This document shows positions 1 through 10,235 of a stretch of DNA of 64,000 nucleotides, piece by piece (the stretch's first letter is position 1; every line of letters begins with the position of its first letter). The notes beneath the pieces were generated by a model. That model did not search any database, had not been told where the DNA came from, and saw nothing but the letters and a program-made list of their open reading frames with translations. This DNA is from Lactobacillus sp. ESL0700 (GTDB lineage Bacteria; Bacillota; Bacilli; Lactobacillales; Lactobacillaceae): contig NZ_CP113930.1 in NCBI RefSeq assembly GCF_029392095.1, forward strand, positions 1,561,001 through 1,625,000, given 5' to 3'. The position numbers were made by a program, and so were the translations under genes.

Positions 1-522
1 CTGATACTTAATTATTTGCGGATCGCGGATATTGCTGGTTGTAAAATCGGGCTGAGTAATCAAGGGGTGGGCAATCTTAGTAAGTTTATTATCTTTATTA
101 AGCCAGGCCCCCATTTGATATGAAGTCCTTTGCCATTCTTGATCGCGAGTATTGCCCGTATACATAATAAAAAGTTCATCATCCAGTGCAATAGCAGAAC
201 CCGAAAAAACGCCTTGCCGATCATAATCAGTATCAGGCAAAATACTTAACCCCAAATCTTCCCAGCTAACCAAGTCAGTCGACGTCAAATGATTCCATGA
301 CTTAACTCCGTGAACCGCTCCAAAAGGAAATGATTGATAAAAGAGATGCCACTTTTGATTAAAATAACTAAAACCATTGGGATCATTTAACAATCCAGAA
401 GAAGGATGAATATGATAATGTGGCAAATACTTAGACTGCCTTGTTTGTTGACGAATTTTTGAAATATATTTTTCATCGTAGCTCTGATATGAAGCGTAGC
501 GTTGCTTGCGTGACCATTCCAT
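1..522 (-). CDS. scrB: Sucrose-6-phosphate hydrolase (GH32), 3' end beyond window
   Basis: The first 174 codons of a glycoside hydrolase family 32 enzyme that would cleave phosphorylated sucrose in the cytoplasm to glucose-6-phosphate and fructose. The family motif LLNDPNGF, carrying the nucleophile Asp, lies near residue 45, and IRDPQ, the equivalent of the FRDP motif, sits at the window edge. The ATG at 522 follows AAAGGGTGA at good spacing. It is divergent from the PTS gene at 737, which imports the substrate. The C-terminal two thirds are not in the window, so substrate choice rests on family and neighbour. Confidence 0.88.
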   Translation of the reverse strand, partial: MEWSRKQRYASYQSYDEKYISKIRQQTRQSKYLPHYHIHPSSGLLNDPNGFSYFNQKWHLFYQSFPFGAVHGVKSWNHLTSTDLVSWEDLGLSILPDTDYDRQGVFSGSAIALDDELFIMYTGNTRDQEWQRTSYQMGAWLNKDNKLTKIAHPLITQPDFTTSNIRDPQIIKYQ

Positions 523-736
523 AATTTCACCCTTTTTAATTAAAACTTTCCTTTAGATTAAATCTATCAGCAATTTCTGTCAATCGCTTTCATCAAATAA
601 ATTGCTAATTTATGCAATAATTTACAAAATTAAAATATTTTATGATAAGCGTTTGACATATTGAGATAAATATTTATAATAATTATTAGTCTTACAGAAA
701 CCGTTTGCATAAGCAATATTAAGAAGGAGTTTTAAA
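523..736. promoter_or_regulatory. Divergent sucrose promoter region with LacI/CcpA-type operators
   Basis: Toward the PTS gene, TTGACA (653-658) and TATAAT (675-680) are 16 bp apart. Three CG-centred half-palindromic sites of the LacI family type are visible. AGAAACCGTTTGCA at 696-709 differs from the cre consensus at one position. TGTCAATCGCTTTCA lies at 578-592. TGATAAGCGTTTGACA lies at about 643-658 and overlaps the -35. They could bind ScrR, CcpA or both; no regulator gene is in the window. Confidence 0.55.
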
Positions 737-2143
737 ATGGACTATCAACGTGTAGCAAAAACGGTATTAACCGCAGTCGGAAAAAATAATTTAATTGCAG
801 CTGCTCATTGTGCAACTAGATTACGCTTAGTTGTTAAAGATACCAGTAAAATAAATCAAACGTTATTAGATGAAGATCCTGATATTAAAGGAACTTTTAA
901 CGCAAACGGCCAATATCAGGTTATTATTGGTCCTGGGGCTGTTAACAATGTCTATGATGAACTAATTAAACTAACCAATTTACCCGAAACATCGACTGAA
1001 GATCTAAAAAAGGTTTCTACCCCTAAGAGTAAAAACCCAATTATGGCTTTTATTAAATTACTGTCAGATATTTTTGTTCCAATCATCCCTGCTTTAGTAG
1101 CGGGTGGTCTATTAATGGCTTTGAATAATTTTCTAACTTCCAAAGGTTTATTTGGTCCTAAAGCATTAATAGAAATTGTCCCCAGTATCAAAGGCATTTC
1201 TGACATGATTCAGGTCATGTCTTCAGCCCCATTTATTTTCTTGCCAATTTTGGTAGGTATCTCTGCTGCTAAACGATTTGGTGCAAATCAATTCCTCGGT
1301 GCAACACTGGGAATGATCATGACAACACCTAATTTAGTTCCAGGCCATTTTTGGAATATTTTCGGCTTGCAAGTTGCACAAAACAATTACAGTTATCAAG
1401 TTATCCCGGTTTTAGCTGCCGTTTGGATTTTATCACTTCTAGAAAAATGGCTGCATAAAAAATTGCCTGATGCCGTTGATTTCACATTTACGCCCTTACT
1501 TTCAGTTATGATTACTGGCTTTTTAACCTTTGTTATTATTGGTCCTGTAATGAAAGAACTATCTGATCTGATTACAATGGGTGTAACGTGGCTCTACAAT
1601 ACACTCGGCTTTATCGGAACTGGAATTTTTGGTCTATTTTATTCACCAATTGTTCTAACAGGATTACACCAAAGTTTTCCTGCAATTGAAACACAACTTA
1701 TTTCTGCATTTGTTCAGCATCACACCGGCAGCGGCGACTTTATTTTTGTGACAGCATCAATGGCTAATACCGCACAAGCAGCTGCGACTTTCGCAATCTT
1801 TTTATTAACCAAAAACAAGAAAATGAAAGGTTTATCGTCATCAGCGACAGTTTCAGCATTGTTGGGAATAACCGAGCCAGCACTATTTGGTGTTAATTTA
1901 AAATATCGGTTCCCATTCTTCTGCGCACTTGTTGGTTCTGGAGTAGCTTCTGCTGTGGCTGGACTCTTACATGTGATTGCAGTTTCACTAGGTTCGGCTG
2001 GGGTACTAGGCTTCCTATCAATCTATGCACCAACAATTCTGAACTTCTTACTATGTGAACTAATAAGTTTTGTTGTCGCATTTGTCTTAACATTTTTCTA
2101 TGCTAAAAGTCATACAAGCTTAATGGCAGAAATTGACAATTAA
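737..2143 (+). CDS. scrA: Sucrose-type PTS transporter EIIBC
   Basis: A membrane PTS permease that takes up and phosphorylates a sugar, most likely sucrose given the divergent GH32 gene. Residues 1-85 form the EIIB domain with the phosphorylated Cys25 in the motif [10 protein letters not shown]. From about residue 105 to the end lies the hydrophobic EIIC domain of the glucose/sucrose superfamily. At 468 residues it has no EIIA domain, unlike many lactobacillus sucrose permeases, so it would need EIIA from another protein. AAGGAG precedes the ATG. Trehalose or a related beta-glucoside cannot be excluded from sequence alone. Confidence 0.87.
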   Translation: MDYQRVAKTVLTAVGKNNLIAAAHCATRLRLVVKDTSKINQTLLDEDPDIKGTFNANGQYQVIIGPGAVNNVYDELIKLTNLPETSTEDLKKVSTPKSKNPIMAFIKLLSDIFVPIIPALVAGGLLMALNNFLTSKGLFGPKALIEIVPSIKGISDMIQVMSSAPFIFLPILVGISAAKRFGANQFLGATLGMIMTTPNLVPGHFWNIFGLQVAQNNYSYQVIPVLAAVWILSLLEKWLHKKLPDAVDFTFTPLLSVMITGFLTFVIIGPVMKELSDLITMGVTWLYNTLGFIGTGIFGLFYSPIVLTGLHQSFPAIETQLISAFVQHHTGSGDFIFVTASMANTAQAAATFAIFLLTKNKKMKGLSSSATVSALLGITEPALFGVNLKYRFPFFCALVGSGVASAVAGLLHVIAVSLGSAGVLGFLSIYAPTILNFLLCELISFVVAFVLTFFYAKSHTSLMAEIDN

Positions 2144-2194
2144 GAATAACCAGCAATTCAAAAAACTAATGCTGAGACAAACTTCTTAGATACT

Positions 2195-2237
2195 AAAAAG
2201 ATCAAGTATTTCTACTAGAGAAAACTTGATCTTTTTT
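2195..2237. terminator. Bidirectional terminator between PTS gene and alr
   Basis: AAAAAGATCAAGT pairs with ACTTGATCTTTTT across a short loop, with T runs on both strands, between two convergent genes. Confidence 0.85.
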
Positions 2238-2239
2238 AT

Positions 2240-3373
2240 TTATTCGTGATCATAAATTCGTGGTAAACGATCGTCTAATAAGCAGGCAACTTCATAATGA
2301 ATGGTATCGACATAATCAGCTGCTGCCTTAATATTATTAGGTGCGGCCGGATTTTTATCAATCAGCACTACCTTAGTGCCAGCAGGCATTTCATACGGCA
2401 GACGTACCATTAACTGATCCATACAAACGCGGCCAACAATCGGGCAATATTCATCCCCGACCTTAATTTTAAAGCCCTGAAACTTCCGAATGAAGCCGTC
2501 AGCGTAGCCCACGGGAACCGTTCCAATTATTTGGTCACCGTCGGCAACATAAGTTGAGCCGTAGCCAACTCCTTGACCGCGGTGAATTAGATGGACTTGT
2601 ACCAGCTCACTTTCAAATGACAGCGCTGGCTGCAGTTTAATTTGAGCAGGTAAATCACTGCTAGCTGGATTCGAAGATGGATTTAAACCATAGAGACCGA
2701 TCCCAAAGCGCACCAGGTCACTATGGATTTTTTTACCAAAAATGCTAGCTGCAGTATTATCAACGTGAATCCACTTCGGCTTAACCTTAAGCAAATCTTT
2801 TAAGTGGTTAAAGCGGGCAACTTGCTGCTTAAAGTAGGAATCATCGCTGCTATCAGCCGATGCAAAGTGAGTAAACATTCCTTCCACATAAAAGCTGCGC
2901 TCATGAGCTAACAAAAAGTCATTCGCGGCCACAAATTCTTGGTCTTCGCTAAAACCAATGCGCCCCATGCCAGAATCAATCGCCAAGTGGATCTTTAACT
3001 GCCAGTCAGTAGCTGCTAATTCTGCCGCTGCCGCCTTTAACCATGCCAAATCTGGCACCGTCAATGAGACACCGTTCGCTGCTGCTAGAACCGCATACTC
3101 AGCTGGAGTTACCCCTAACACTAAGATCGGCTGCGTAATGCCGGCTTGCCGCAACTCCAATGCCTCATCTAAAATCGCGACACAAAAACCCGCGGTACCT
3201 TCTTCAGCCGCCACTTGAGCAACCTTAACCGCGCCGTGACCGTATGCATTGGCCTTAACCACCGCGAACAATTTTTGCCCTAATTCTAAGTGCTTTAATT
3301 CTTGTCTAACATTCTGTCTAATTGCATCCAAGTCGACATGAACTGCTGCCGGACGATGTATTCCTGGAACCAT
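2240..3373 (-). CDS. alr: Alanine racemase
   Basis: A PLP enzyme making D-alanine for peptidoglycan and teichoic acids. The PLP lysine is in [11 protein letters not shown] (Lys40 from the chosen start) and the catalytic tyrosine region is GVGYGSTY. A longer reading to 3391 would overlap acpS. The ATG at 3373 ([18 protein letters not shown]) has TTGGAG at good spacing and leaves one base after the acpS stop, so I chose it, giving 377 residues. It is co-transcribed with acpS, a common lactobacillus arrangement. Confidence 0.95.
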   Translation of the reverse strand: MVPGIHRPAAVHVDLDAIRQNVRQELKHLELGQKLFAVVKANAYGHGAVKVAQVAAEEGTAGFCVAILDEALELRQAGITQPILVLGVTPAEYAVLAAANGVSLTVPDLAWLKAAAAELAATDWQLKIHLAIDSGMGRIGFSEDQEFVAANDFLLAHERSFYVEGMFTHFASADSSDDSYFKQQVARFNHLKDLLKVKPKWIHVDNTAASIFGKKIHSDLVRFGIGLYGLNPSSNPASSDLPAQIKLQPALSFESELVQVHLIHRGQGVGYGSTYVADGDQIIGTVPVGYADGFIRKFQGFKIKVGDEYCPIVGRVCMDQLMVRLPYEMPAGTKVVLIDKNPAAPNNIKAAADYVDTIHYEVACLLDDRLPRIYDHE

Positions 3374-3374
3374 T

Positions 3375-3728
3375 TTATTTCTCCAACACAATTAATGTAA
3401 TAATTTCGTGATTGTCATGGGTAATACTTGGGAAAATTTTGCCGCTGAACTTAGGCGAAGTCGTTACGGGGTGACCCAAATCATCCCATAAGGTTTCCAC
3501 ATCTTGCAAGCCAAGGGATTTACCGAGGCCTGTCCCCATTGCTTTAGAAAAAGCTTCTTTAATTGAAAACCGGCCACCAAGATATTCAACCTTGCGTTTG
3601 CCCTGTAATTTTTGGTATTGGGCAAATTCTTTGGGTGTTAACGCCCGTTTGGCAAAGTTGTCACCCTTGGCAACAATCTTAGCAACTCGTTCTACTTCAA
3701 CTGCGTCAATTCCTACGCCAACAATCAT
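3375..3728 (-). CDS. acpS: Holo-[acyl-carrier-protein] synthase
   Basis: Transfers 4'-phosphopantetheine from CoA to a serine of apo-ACP. The family signatures are [11 protein letters not shown] at the N-terminus and [16 protein letters not shown] in the middle, which hold the Mg2+-binding Asp and Glu. The start at 3728 follows GAGGTAGAG and gives 117 residues, normal for AcpS. A longer reading to 3806 would run through the cshA terminator and has no family match. It lies directly upstream of alr. Confidence 0.93.
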   Translation of the reverse strand: MIVGVGIDAVEVERVAKIVAKGDNFAKRALTPKEFAQYQKLQGKRKVEYLGGRFSIKEAFSKAMGTGLGKSLGLQDVETLWDDLGHPVTTSPKFSGKIFPSITHDNHEIITLIVLEK

Positions 3729-3761
3729 TTTCTCTACCTCACATTCCAAAATTATAATACA

Positions 3762-3797
3762 AAAAATGAGCTGTTCATCAGAACAACTCATTTTTAA
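3762..3797 (-). terminator. Terminator after cshA
   Basis: The stem AAAAATGAG-GTTC/GAAC-CTCATTTTT is followed on the minus strand by a T run, between the cshA stop and the acpS ribosome site. Confidence 0.75.
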
Positions 3798-3805
3798 ATA
3801 AATCA

Positions 3806-5338
3806 TTAATCTTTTTTATTCTTAATCACAAAGTTGTGACCACCGCTATTGCGACGTGAACGGTCACCGCGATAACCGCCATGACCATGATCCCGATCGC
3901 CGCCGCGATGGTTGCGGTCGCCACCACGATAACCGCCGCGGCTGCCGTGACCACCTCTTGAGCCATGACCGTAATGACCACGACCGCGGCCACCACCATT
4001 ACGACGACCACCGCCCTTGTAAGGCAATGGCTTTTCGGAACTAATCTTAACCTCAACCTTTGAAGAATCCTTAGATAAATTCTTGAGCAAGGCAGAAGCA
4101 AGATCAACTGCTGAATAGTTTTCTAGCAGTTCATTAGCATCTTGGGTGTACTTAGACAAGTCTTCCTTCATCAAGTCTTCAATCTTAGACTTGGCAACCT
4201 TCAATTGACCGCGGAAAGCTTGGTCATCTGATGGTGGACGGAGTGGTTCCATCTTCTTCTTAGTTAGTTGCTCAATTGTCCGCATGTAGCCAATTTCGTT
4301 TGGCGTAACAAAGGTAACAGACATCCCATTTTGACCAGCACGACCAGTACGGCCAATACGGTGTACGTATGAATCTGGGTCTTGAGGAATATCATAATTG
4401 TAAACGTGGGTTACACCTGAAATATCAAGTCCACGAGCAGCAACATCAGTTGCAACTAAGATATCCAGCTTACCTGCACGGAAACGTTTTAGAACGCTCA
4501 TCCGGCGAGCTTGTGACAAGTCTCCGTGAATACCAGCAGCATTATAGCCACGTGCTTGCAGCCCGCGATTAACTTCATCAACGCGACGCTTGGTCCGAAC
4601 AAAGATAACTGCTAAGTCGGGACTTTCAACATCAATTAACCGACACATAATGTCGAATTTTTCTGAATCTTTAGCCCGAACAAAGTATTGGTCAATCAAG
4701 TCAGCGGTTAATTCTTTTGCCTTAATGCGAACAATCTCAGGATTGTTCATGAATTTTTCACTGATGTGTAAAATTGGCTTCGGCATCGTTGCACTGAACA
4801 GCAAAGTTTGCTTGCGGTTCTTAACGTAGCTCAAGATACTTTCAATATCTTGGATAAAGCCCATGTCGAGCATCTCATCGGCTTCATCAAGCACGATCGT
4901 GTTGACATCTTCTAAGTCAATTGTCTTACGCTTCAAGTGGTCAAGTAAACGACCAGGAGTACCAACTAAGATTGCTGGCACTTGCTTTTTAAGTGAGCGA
5001 ATTTGGCGGCCAATGTCAGCCCCGCCGTAAACAACTTGGACGCGCGCTTTTTCATCGCGGCCCAAACGGAAAAGTTCTTCTTGTGTTTGAATTGCTAATT
5101 CACGCGTTGGTTCAATAATTAACGCCTGAATAGTCTTATGTTGCTTTTCTAAGTTTTGTAAAATTGGCAAAGCAAAGGCAGCTGTCTTACCAGTACCGGT
5201 TTGTGCTTGACCAATCACATCTTTGCCCGCTAAGGCAAGTGGAATTGTTTGTTCCTGGATTGGAGTTGCTTCCTCGAAGCCTGAACGCTTAATCGCTTTT
5301 AGAAGCTCATCATTTAATCCTAATTCCGAAAATTTCAC
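3806..5338 (-). CDS. cshA: DEAD-box RNA helicase CshA
   Basis: An ATP-dependent RNA helicase of mRNA turnover, ribosome assembly and cold adaptation. The motifs run in order: Q motif ([13 protein letters not shown]), [38 protein letters not shown], then helicase-C motifs [14 protein letters not shown] and [10 protein letters not shown]. After about residue 440 comes a low-complexity tail rich in Gly, Arg and His (RGG-like), typical of CshA C-termini that bind RNA. At 510 residues it is full length. It is followed by acpS-alr and preceded by murF on the same strand. Confidence 0.95.
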   Translation of the reverse strand: MKFSELGLNDELLKAIKRSGFEEATPIQEQTIPLALAGKDVIGQAQTGTGKTAAFALPILQNLEKQHKTIQALIIEPTRELAIQTQEELFRLGRDEKARVQVVYGGADIGRQIRSLKKQVPAILVGTPGRLLDHLKRKTIDLEDVNTIVLDEADEMLDMGFIQDIESILSYVKNRKQTLLFSATMPKPILHISEKFMNNPEIVRIKAKELTADLIDQYFVRAKDSEKFDIMCRLIDVESPDLAVIFVRTKRRVDEVNRGLQARGYNAAGIHGDLSQARRMSVLKRFRAGKLDILVATDVAARGLDISGVTHVYNYDIPQDPDSYVHRIGRTGRAGQNGMSVTFVTPNEIGYMRTIEQLTKKKMEPLRPPSDDQAFRGQLKVAKSKIEDLMKEDLSKYTQDANELLENYSAVDLASALLKNLSKDSSKVEVKISSEKPLPYKGGGRRNGGGRGRGHYGHGSRGGHGSRGGYRGGDRNHRGGDRDHGHGGYRGDRSRRNSGGHNFVIKNKKD

Positions 5339-5348
5339 TAAATTCTCC

Positions 5349-6716
5349 TTATCTAAGCCGCTCTAATACTTTCTCAAGGTGCATCCCGTGTGAACCTTTT
5401 AAGACAACAATGTCGTGCGGCTTAATATCATTCTTCAGTGCTGCAATCATCTGCGGCATCTGATCTTCTTTATAATAATGTAAATTCTCTGGCGCGTACT
5501 TGCCTTCTAGAGCAGTAGCTAAGTTGTTCATTTCAGCGCCAAATAAATATACTTCGTTAATCACTTGTGGATCAAGGCTATCGGCTAACCCTGCATGCAG
5601 CGCATCTGAGCGCTTGCCTAATTCCAGCATGTCACCTAAGACAGCGATGCGGCGACTGCCTTCTGGAACTTGAATTTGACCAAAACTGGTTAAAACTGCC
5701 CGAACAGCGGTCGGATTTGAGTTGTAAATATCGCTCATGATATCTTCACCAACGTCGCCTTTTTCCCACTCCATTCTGTTAGCAGTCGGAGTAAAGTTAG
5801 CTAATGCCGTAGCAATTTCTTCATCACTTTCGCCGAAGTACCGGCCAACGCAAAGAGCTGACATAGCATTAGAAACATTGTGCTTACCAATCATCGGGAT
5901 TGAAAACTGCTTTTGTGAACTGTTAATTGTAAACGTAGCGTGGTGCTTATAACTTCTAAAGCCTGTCGCATAAACTGTATCATCTTTTGCAAAACCAAAG
6001 GTAACTTTTGCTTGGTTAATTTTAGCACTGCGCTCACGTAAAAGCGGTTCATCCCCGTTATAGATGAATTCTCCGTCCTCACGCAAAAAGTCAGTAATTT
6101 CCATTTTGGCATCTGCGATACCTTCGCGTGAACCTAAAAATTCAATATGGGCTTCACCAATCATAGTAATAACACTGACATCGGGATGAGTCAGTTCACT
6201 TAAATGATGCAATTGGCCAGCGTGATCCATGCCCATTTCCAAAACCAAAATTTCAGTATTTGGCTTCATTTCCAAAATAGTCATTGGCACACCAATTTCA
6301 TTGTTGAAATTAGCATCAGTTTTGTGCACATTAAACCGTTTAGCAAGAACAGCCGCGGTCATATCCTTAGTTGTCGTCTTACCGTTAGAGCCAGTAATGC
6401 CAACAACGGTAGGATTAACCTTGTTTAAGTAATATTGCGCTAATTTCTGCATGCTAAGCAGTGGATCATCGACCTCTAACACAGCAATGGTTGTTGGCTT
6501 ATTAGCGTGACCTTTTTGCCATAATGTTGCCGAAGCTCCGTTAGCAATTGCACTATCAATGAAGTCGTGGCCATCGCGCTCGCCCTTTAAGGGAACAAAT
6601 AAGCCGCCATCTGTTATTTTTCTTGAGTCAAAGGCAACCGAAGTAATAATTGTTTGCTCGTCGCCTTCACAAGTTGAATTGATTGCTTTGGCAATTTCTG
6701 CCAGTTGCATTTTCAT
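5349..6716 (-). CDS. murF: UDP-MurNAc-tripeptide--D-Ala-D-Ala ligase
   Basis: Adds D-Ala-D-Ala to UDP-MurNAc-tripeptide, the last cytoplasmic step of peptidoglycan precursor synthesis. The Mur ligase domains are in order: an N-terminal substrate domain, the ATP-binding loop GITGSNGKTTTKD near residue 107, the central motif region with NSNPTAV, and a C-terminal domain ending in LKGSHGMHLEKVL. The start at 6716 follows AGGAG; the second Met two codons later is possible. It lies just upstream of cshA. Confidence 0.95.
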   Translation of the reverse strand: MKMQLAEIAKAINSTCEGDEQTIITSVAFDSRKITDGGLFVPLKGERDGHDFIDSAIANGASATLWQKGHANKPTTIAVLEVDDPLLSMQKLAQYYLNKVNPTVVGITGSNGKTTTKDMTAAVLAKRFNVHKTDANFNNEIGVPMTILEMKPNTEILVLEMGMDHAGQLHHLSELTHPDVSVITMIGEAHIEFLGSREGIADAKMEITDFLREDGEFIYNGDEPLLRERSAKINQAKVTFGFAKDDTVYATGFRSYKHHATFTINSSQKQFSIPMIGKHNVSNAMSALCVGRYFGESDEEIATALANFTPTANRMEWEKGDVGEDIMSDIYNSNPTAVRAVLTSFGQIQVPEGSRRIAVLGDMLELGKRSDALHAGLADSLDPQVINEVYLFGAEMNNLATALEGKYAPENLHYYKEDQMPQMIAALKNDIKPHDIVVLKGSHGMHLEKVLERLR

Positions 6717-6797
6717 CTATTTTTTCTCCTAAAAAAGAAAGTCCATACAGCAATTATTACACTTAATCTCGATTTGGTATAACAATTTAGCTTCACA

Positions 6798-6824
6798 TAA
6801 AAAAACAGCCCCAATGGGACTGCT
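6798..6824 (-). terminator. Terminator after rpmE2
   Basis: On the minus strand CAGTCCC pairs with GGGGCTG (one G-U) around ATTG, followed by seven T. Confidence 0.8.
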
Positions 6825-6842
6825 TCCACCAGATCAAAGGTA

Positions 6843-7091
6843 TTACTTGTTGTTTATACCATACTTCTTGTTGAACTTTTCGATCCGGCCATCTGCTTGA
6901 GCAAACTTTTGCTTGCCTGTGTAGAATGGGTGAGAATCTGAAGTGATTTCAACGCGAATTAATGGGTAAGTTTTACCTTCGTATTCTATTGTTTCCGTTG
7001 GCTTCAAAGTTGAACCTGCAACGAACTTAGCACCTGTAGCTGAGTCCATAAAGACAACTTCTTGGTAATCTGGATGAATGCCTTGTTTCAT
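6843..7091 (-). CDS. rpmE2: Ribosomal protein L31 type B
   Basis: A component of the large ribosomal subunit. The protein starts [16 protein letters not shown] and lacks the CxxC zinc motif of type A L31, which identifies the zinc-independent type B form. The ATG at 7091 has AAAGGAG eight bases upstream. A longer reading to 7112 adds seven residues that contain that ribosome site, so it is rejected. The product is 82 residues, normal for the family. It is a single gene with its own terminator. Confidence 0.95.
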   Translation of the reverse strand: MKQGIHPDYQEVVFMDSATGAKFVAGSTLKPTETIEYEGKTYPLIRVEITSDSHPFYTGKQKFAQADGRIEKFNKKYGINNK

Positions 7092-7206
7092 ATTTATTAC
7101 TCCTTTTGCCATGACCTTATTTCAAGCCATAGATTAATCGATTAACGTTAACTACTCTAACATTTTTAGCGATAAAATTCAAGCATTAATCTTTTTTGAA
7201 CTTGAA

Positions 7207-8052
7207 CTAGTTCAAAACAATGTCGCTTGGCTTAACTTCACTACCAAAGTATGGCTTTAATTCCTGATTATAATCATTCACAAAGAATTTGTGTCCGTTT
7301 AACTTAGTAATTTCCTTGTTAGTCCAAGTTAATAAAGACTTGTTGCCCTTCTTAACGGCTGGAGAAATAAACTGATTCGGGCCGATATTCTTAATACCCA
7401 CAGTGTAGTTCGGGTTCTTCTTAACCCAAGCATAAAGGTAAGAATTGTCATCGGCTAAAGCTGCTGCCCGCTTATTCTTAATCGCATTAAATTGTTGCGT
7501 CTTCGAATCAAATTTTAATAAGTTAATGCCGCTCTTTTTAGTAAAGTAATTTTCGGCAGTGGTCCCCTTAGTGACAATTAAACTCTTGCCGGTTAATTGG
7601 CTAGCCTTCGTGATTGGTGCGCTCTTAGGTGAAATTACCCCAACAGAAACCTTCATGTAAGGCTTAGCATAATCAACAACCTGCTTACGTTCCGGTGTAA
7701 CTGTAAAGTTGGCCAAAACCAAGTCGGCTTTATTGGAATTTAGTGTGTCTACTCGGTTATTTGCATTAACTTGAACAAACTTAATCTTTACGCCCATGTC
7801 TTTTGCCATTTGCCGAGCCAGACGCACGTCATAACCAACGCGTTCACCCTTTGCATTAACCCAACCATAAGGTGGCAAGTCGCCAAAGACAGCTACACGT
7901 AATACGCCGCGCTTCTTAATGGCAACTACACTGCTATCATTACTGCTGGCAGTATGATTACTTGATGACTTGATGCCAAAGAAGGCTGCAATTGCAATAA
8001 TTACTACAACTACCACACCGATAATTGTGTTTCTTGTCTTATTCTTATTCAT
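7207..8052 (-). CDS. Amino-acid ABC transporter substrate-binding protein
   Basis: The solute-binding component of a polar amino-acid importer (SBP family 3). The N-terminus has a strongly hydrophobic segment (residues 10-27) after Lys/Arg, but I see no lipobox cysteine, so it is probably held by an uncleaved N-terminal anchor. The binding-domain hallmarks are GYDVRLARQMAKDMG, LVLANFTVTPERKQVVDYAKPY and a C-terminal TNKEITKLN. It is the last gene of the permease-permease-ATPase-SBP operon starting at 10123. The substrate (Gln, Glu/Asp or cystine) cannot be fixed from sequence. Confidence 0.88.
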   Translation of the reverse strand: MNKNKTRNTIIGVVVVVIIAIAAFFGIKSSSNHTASSNDSSVVAIKKRGVLRVAVFGDLPPYGWVNAKGERVGYDVRLARQMAKDMGVKIKFVQVNANNRVDTLNSNKADLVLANFTVTPERKQVVDYAKPYMKVSVGVISPKSAPITKASQLTGKSLIVTKGTTAENYFTKKSGINLLKFDSKTQQFNAIKNKRAAALADDNSYLYAWVKKNPNYTVGIKNIGPNQFISPAVKKGNKSLLTWTNKEITKLNGHKFFVNDYNQELKPYFGSEVKPSDIVLN

Positions 8053-8061
8053 TATTTCTCC

Positions 8062-8802
8062 TTAAAAATCCATACTTGTTAAAAATTCTTGTGCTCGGTC
8101 GGTTTGCGGCTTGGTAAAGAACTGCTTGCCCGGCGTATTTTCGATAATTTTACCGTCTTCTAAAAACAGGACCTGATCGGCAATTTGCGCCGCAAAGTTC
8201 ATCTCGTGCGTAACGATAATCATGGTCATGTGATCCTTTTTAGCTAAATCAGTCATGATTTGCAAAATGCCGCGCACCATCTCCGGGTCAAGTGAAGCTG
8301 TTACCTCATCAAAGAGCATTATTTCTGGATGCATGGCCAAGGCCCGCACGATTGCAATCCGCTGCTTTTGCCCGCCGGATAATTCACGCGGGTAAGCATC
8401 AACGTACTTAATTAACCCCACACGCTCTAAAAGCCGCATTGCTTCATCTTTGACCGCTTCTGCTGGCCTCTTTTGCACCTTGGTTGGCGCCAGCAAAATG
8501 TTTTCCATCACGGTTAAATTAGGGAACAGATCATAACTCTGAAAGACCATGCCAATCTTTTGGCGTAAATTCTGCCACTCTTGGTCAGTCGGCGTAATCT
8601 TTTGGCCTTTAAAGTAAATCGCACCTTCATTAAATTGCTCAAGGCCATTAAGACACCGCAGCAAGGTACTTTTACCTGAGCCTGATGGCCCAAGTAAGGT
8701 CAGAACTTCGCCTTCTTCCAACTTAAAGTTGATGTCATGCAAAGCCTGCCAATCACCATAAAATTTATTTAAATGTTCAACTCGTAAAATTTCTTTCGTC
8801 AT
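8062..8802 (-). CDS. Amino-acid ABC transporter ATP-binding protein
   Basis: A GlnQ-type ATPase driving the importer. It has Walker A GPSGSGKST, the signature LSGGQKQR, Walker B IMLFDEVTASLDPE and the switch histidine in VTHEMNFA. An in-frame GTG at 8811 abuts the stop of the upstream permease. The ATG at 8802 (MTKEILRVEHLNKFYG) has AGGTG at proper distance and is preferred, giving 246 residues. It is in an operon with both permeases upstream and the binding protein 9 bp downstream. Confidence 0.93.
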   Translation of the reverse strand: MTKEILRVEHLNKFYGDWQALHDINFKLEEGEVLTLLGPSGSGKSTLLRCLNGLEQFNEGAIYFKGQKITPTDQEWQNLRQKIGMVFQSYDLFPNLTVMENILLAPTKVQKRPAEAVKDEAMRLLERVGLIKYVDAYPRELSGGQKQRIAIVRALAMHPEIMLFDEVTASLDPEMVRGILQIMTDLAKKDHMTMIIVTHEMNFAAQIADQVLFLEDGKIIENTPGKQFFTKPQTDRAQEFLTSMDF

Positions 8803-8811
8803 TTGTTTCAC

Positions 8812-9483
8812 CTACTTTTTAGCAGCCAATCGCTTGGCCCAAGCTGATAATGGATAGTCGATTACAAAATATAAAATAAAAATCAAGCCATAAATCCAAA
8901 AGACGCCATTGGGATACTGTTGGTTGTTGGCTTCGATAATTTGTTGGCCAACTGCAATCACGTCAATGATACTGATTGTCATCAACAGCGAAGTCGTCTT
9001 AATTACTCGCGTTGCCAAGTTAATGGTTGCTGGCAGTTCCAGTCGGAATGCCTGCGGCAACAAGACATAACGAAACAGTTGCACTCGACTTAAGCCCAGT
9101 GCTAAACCCGACTTCTTCTGCGCTAATGGCACGGACTCGATTGCCCCGCGCACAATATCACTAAATTCTGCGGCGACCCATAAGGCAAATGCCAATACTG
9201 CCATCCAACTAGCCGGCCAATTAATATGCAGCTGCCGCGGCAAAATATAGTAGGCTAGATACAGTAAGACAATTGTTGGTACAATCCGGAAAAATTCAAG
9301 GTAGAGTCGTAAAATAAAGCGCACAATTTTATTAGGTAATGTTCTTAAAACACCAAAAACCGTGCCTAGTATTAGCCCGAACACTAAGCTAACTGCTGCA
9401 ATCCAAACAGAAGTCCATAACCCCTGCATTAGCCGTGCAAAGTTATCTCCAGCGAAAAAAACATTAATTGCCGAATGTGCCAT
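8812..9483 (-). CDS. Amino-acid ABC transporter permease (second subunit)
   Basis: An inner-membrane subunit of the HisM/GlnP family. About five hydrophobic segments are visible, with the EAA-type loop (AQKKSGLALGLSRVQLFRYVLLPQAFR) that docks to the ATPase. The start at 9483 follows GGAGGG and overlaps the end of the first permease gene by 20 bases, which suggests translational coupling. It is 223 residues, usual length. Two different permease subunits imply a heteromeric channel. Confidence 0.92.
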   Translation of the reverse strand: MAHSAINVFFAGDNFARLMQGLWTSVWIAAVSLVFGLILGTVFGVLRTLPNKIVRFILRLYLEFFRIVPTIVLLYLAYYILPRQLHINWPASWMAVLAFALWVAAEFSDIVRGAIESVPLAQKKSGLALGLSRVQLFRYVLLPQAFRLELPATINLATRVIKTTSLLMTISIIDVIAVGQQIIEANNQQYPNGVFWIYGLIFILYFVIDYPLSAWAKRLAAKK

Positions 9484-10123
9484 AACGAACCCTCCTTTCC
9501 AAATAATTGAGCAGTAAAATAACCGGAATCAAAATAATTGCGTAAGCAATAACTAACACTAACAAGTATTCGTTAGAGCGGTAATACATTCCAATCAGGT
9601 CTAATGCCGTGTTGGTCAATTCTGGAATAGCAATTACCGAGAAGATTGAGGTTTCTTTAATTAAAAAGATAATGTTCGCGGTCAATGCCGGCATGCTGAG
9701 GGCAAACCCTTGGGGAAAAACCACATAGCGTGCTAACTGCAACTTATTCATCCCCAGAGCCTTACCGTTATCAATCTGATTAACACTTACACCAGTAAAT
9801 CCACCGGTAAATCCCTCTGCCATATAAGCACCGCCCAAAAAGATTAGTCCAATAATGCCACACGTTTCAGCCGACATTTTTAAACCCAAAACGGGAAATG
9901 CATAATATAAGAAAAACAACTGGATTAATAGCGGTGTATTGCGTGCCAATTCCACATAAGCTGTAATAATTTGGCCTAGCACCGGCACCTTAAAATATTG
10001 CACCAAACTGCTAATTATACCGACAATAATCGAGCCCACAATTCCGACTAGCGACAGCCAAAGAGTTAACACAAATGCTTTGCCAAAAATCGGTAAACTC
10101 TGCGTTATAATCTGCCAGCTCAT
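9464..10123 (-). CDS. Amino-acid ABC transporter permease (first subunit)
   Basis: The first gene of the importer operon, in the HisM/GlnP family at 219 residues. It has about five membrane segments and the coupling-loop motif DNGKALGMNKLQLARYVVFP. A family-typical ARNTPLLIQLFFLYYAFP segment lies near residue 60. The ATG at 10123 is preceded by a GGGGG-rich ribosome site. Between the operon promoter and this start are a leader ORF and two terminators, so expression is probably attenuated. Confidence 0.92.
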   Translation of the reverse strand: MSWQIITQSLPIFGKAFVLTLWLSLVGIVGSIIVGIISSLVQYFKVPVLGQIITAYVELARNTPLLIQLFFLYYAFPVLGLKMSAETCGIIGLIFLGGAYMAEGFTGGFTGVSVNQIDNGKALGMNKLQLARYVVFPQGFALSMPALTANIIFLIKETSIFSVIAIPELTNTALDLIGMYYRSNEYLLVLVIAYAIILIPVILLLNYLERRVRYGTFGN

Positions 10124-10143
10124 TTCTTACCCCCACTTCCTAA

Positions 10144-10177
10144 CAAAAAAACCTGTCAATTACGCAAATTAACAGGT
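10144..10177 (-). terminator. Second leader terminator of the amino-acid ABC operon
   Basis: ACCTGTTAATT/AATTGACAGGT is a long stem followed by seven T on the minus strand. It ends about 20 bases before the first permease start, so it lies inside the leader rather than after a gene. Confidence 0.75.
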
Positions 10178-10183
10178 CTTTAT

Positions 10184-10214
10184 CAAAAAACTGCGAATAC
10201 ATTTAAATTCGCAG
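10184..10214 (-). terminator. First leader terminator of the amino-acid ABC operon
   Basis: CTGCGAAT/ATTCGCAG is a perfect 8-bp stem followed by TTTTTT on the minus strand, just after the leader ORF stop at 10236. Confidence 0.75.
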
Positions 10215-10235
10215 TCTTCCAACTATTAACTATCA

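Noticed and set aside
3729..3806. Longer acpS start at 3806
   Set aside because: The extra codons run through the cshA terminator hairpin and the acpS ribosome site.
3826..4107. Frames opposite or within the RGG tail of cshA
   Set aside because: Low-complexity Gly/Arg codons keep several frames open; only the helicase frame is meaningful.
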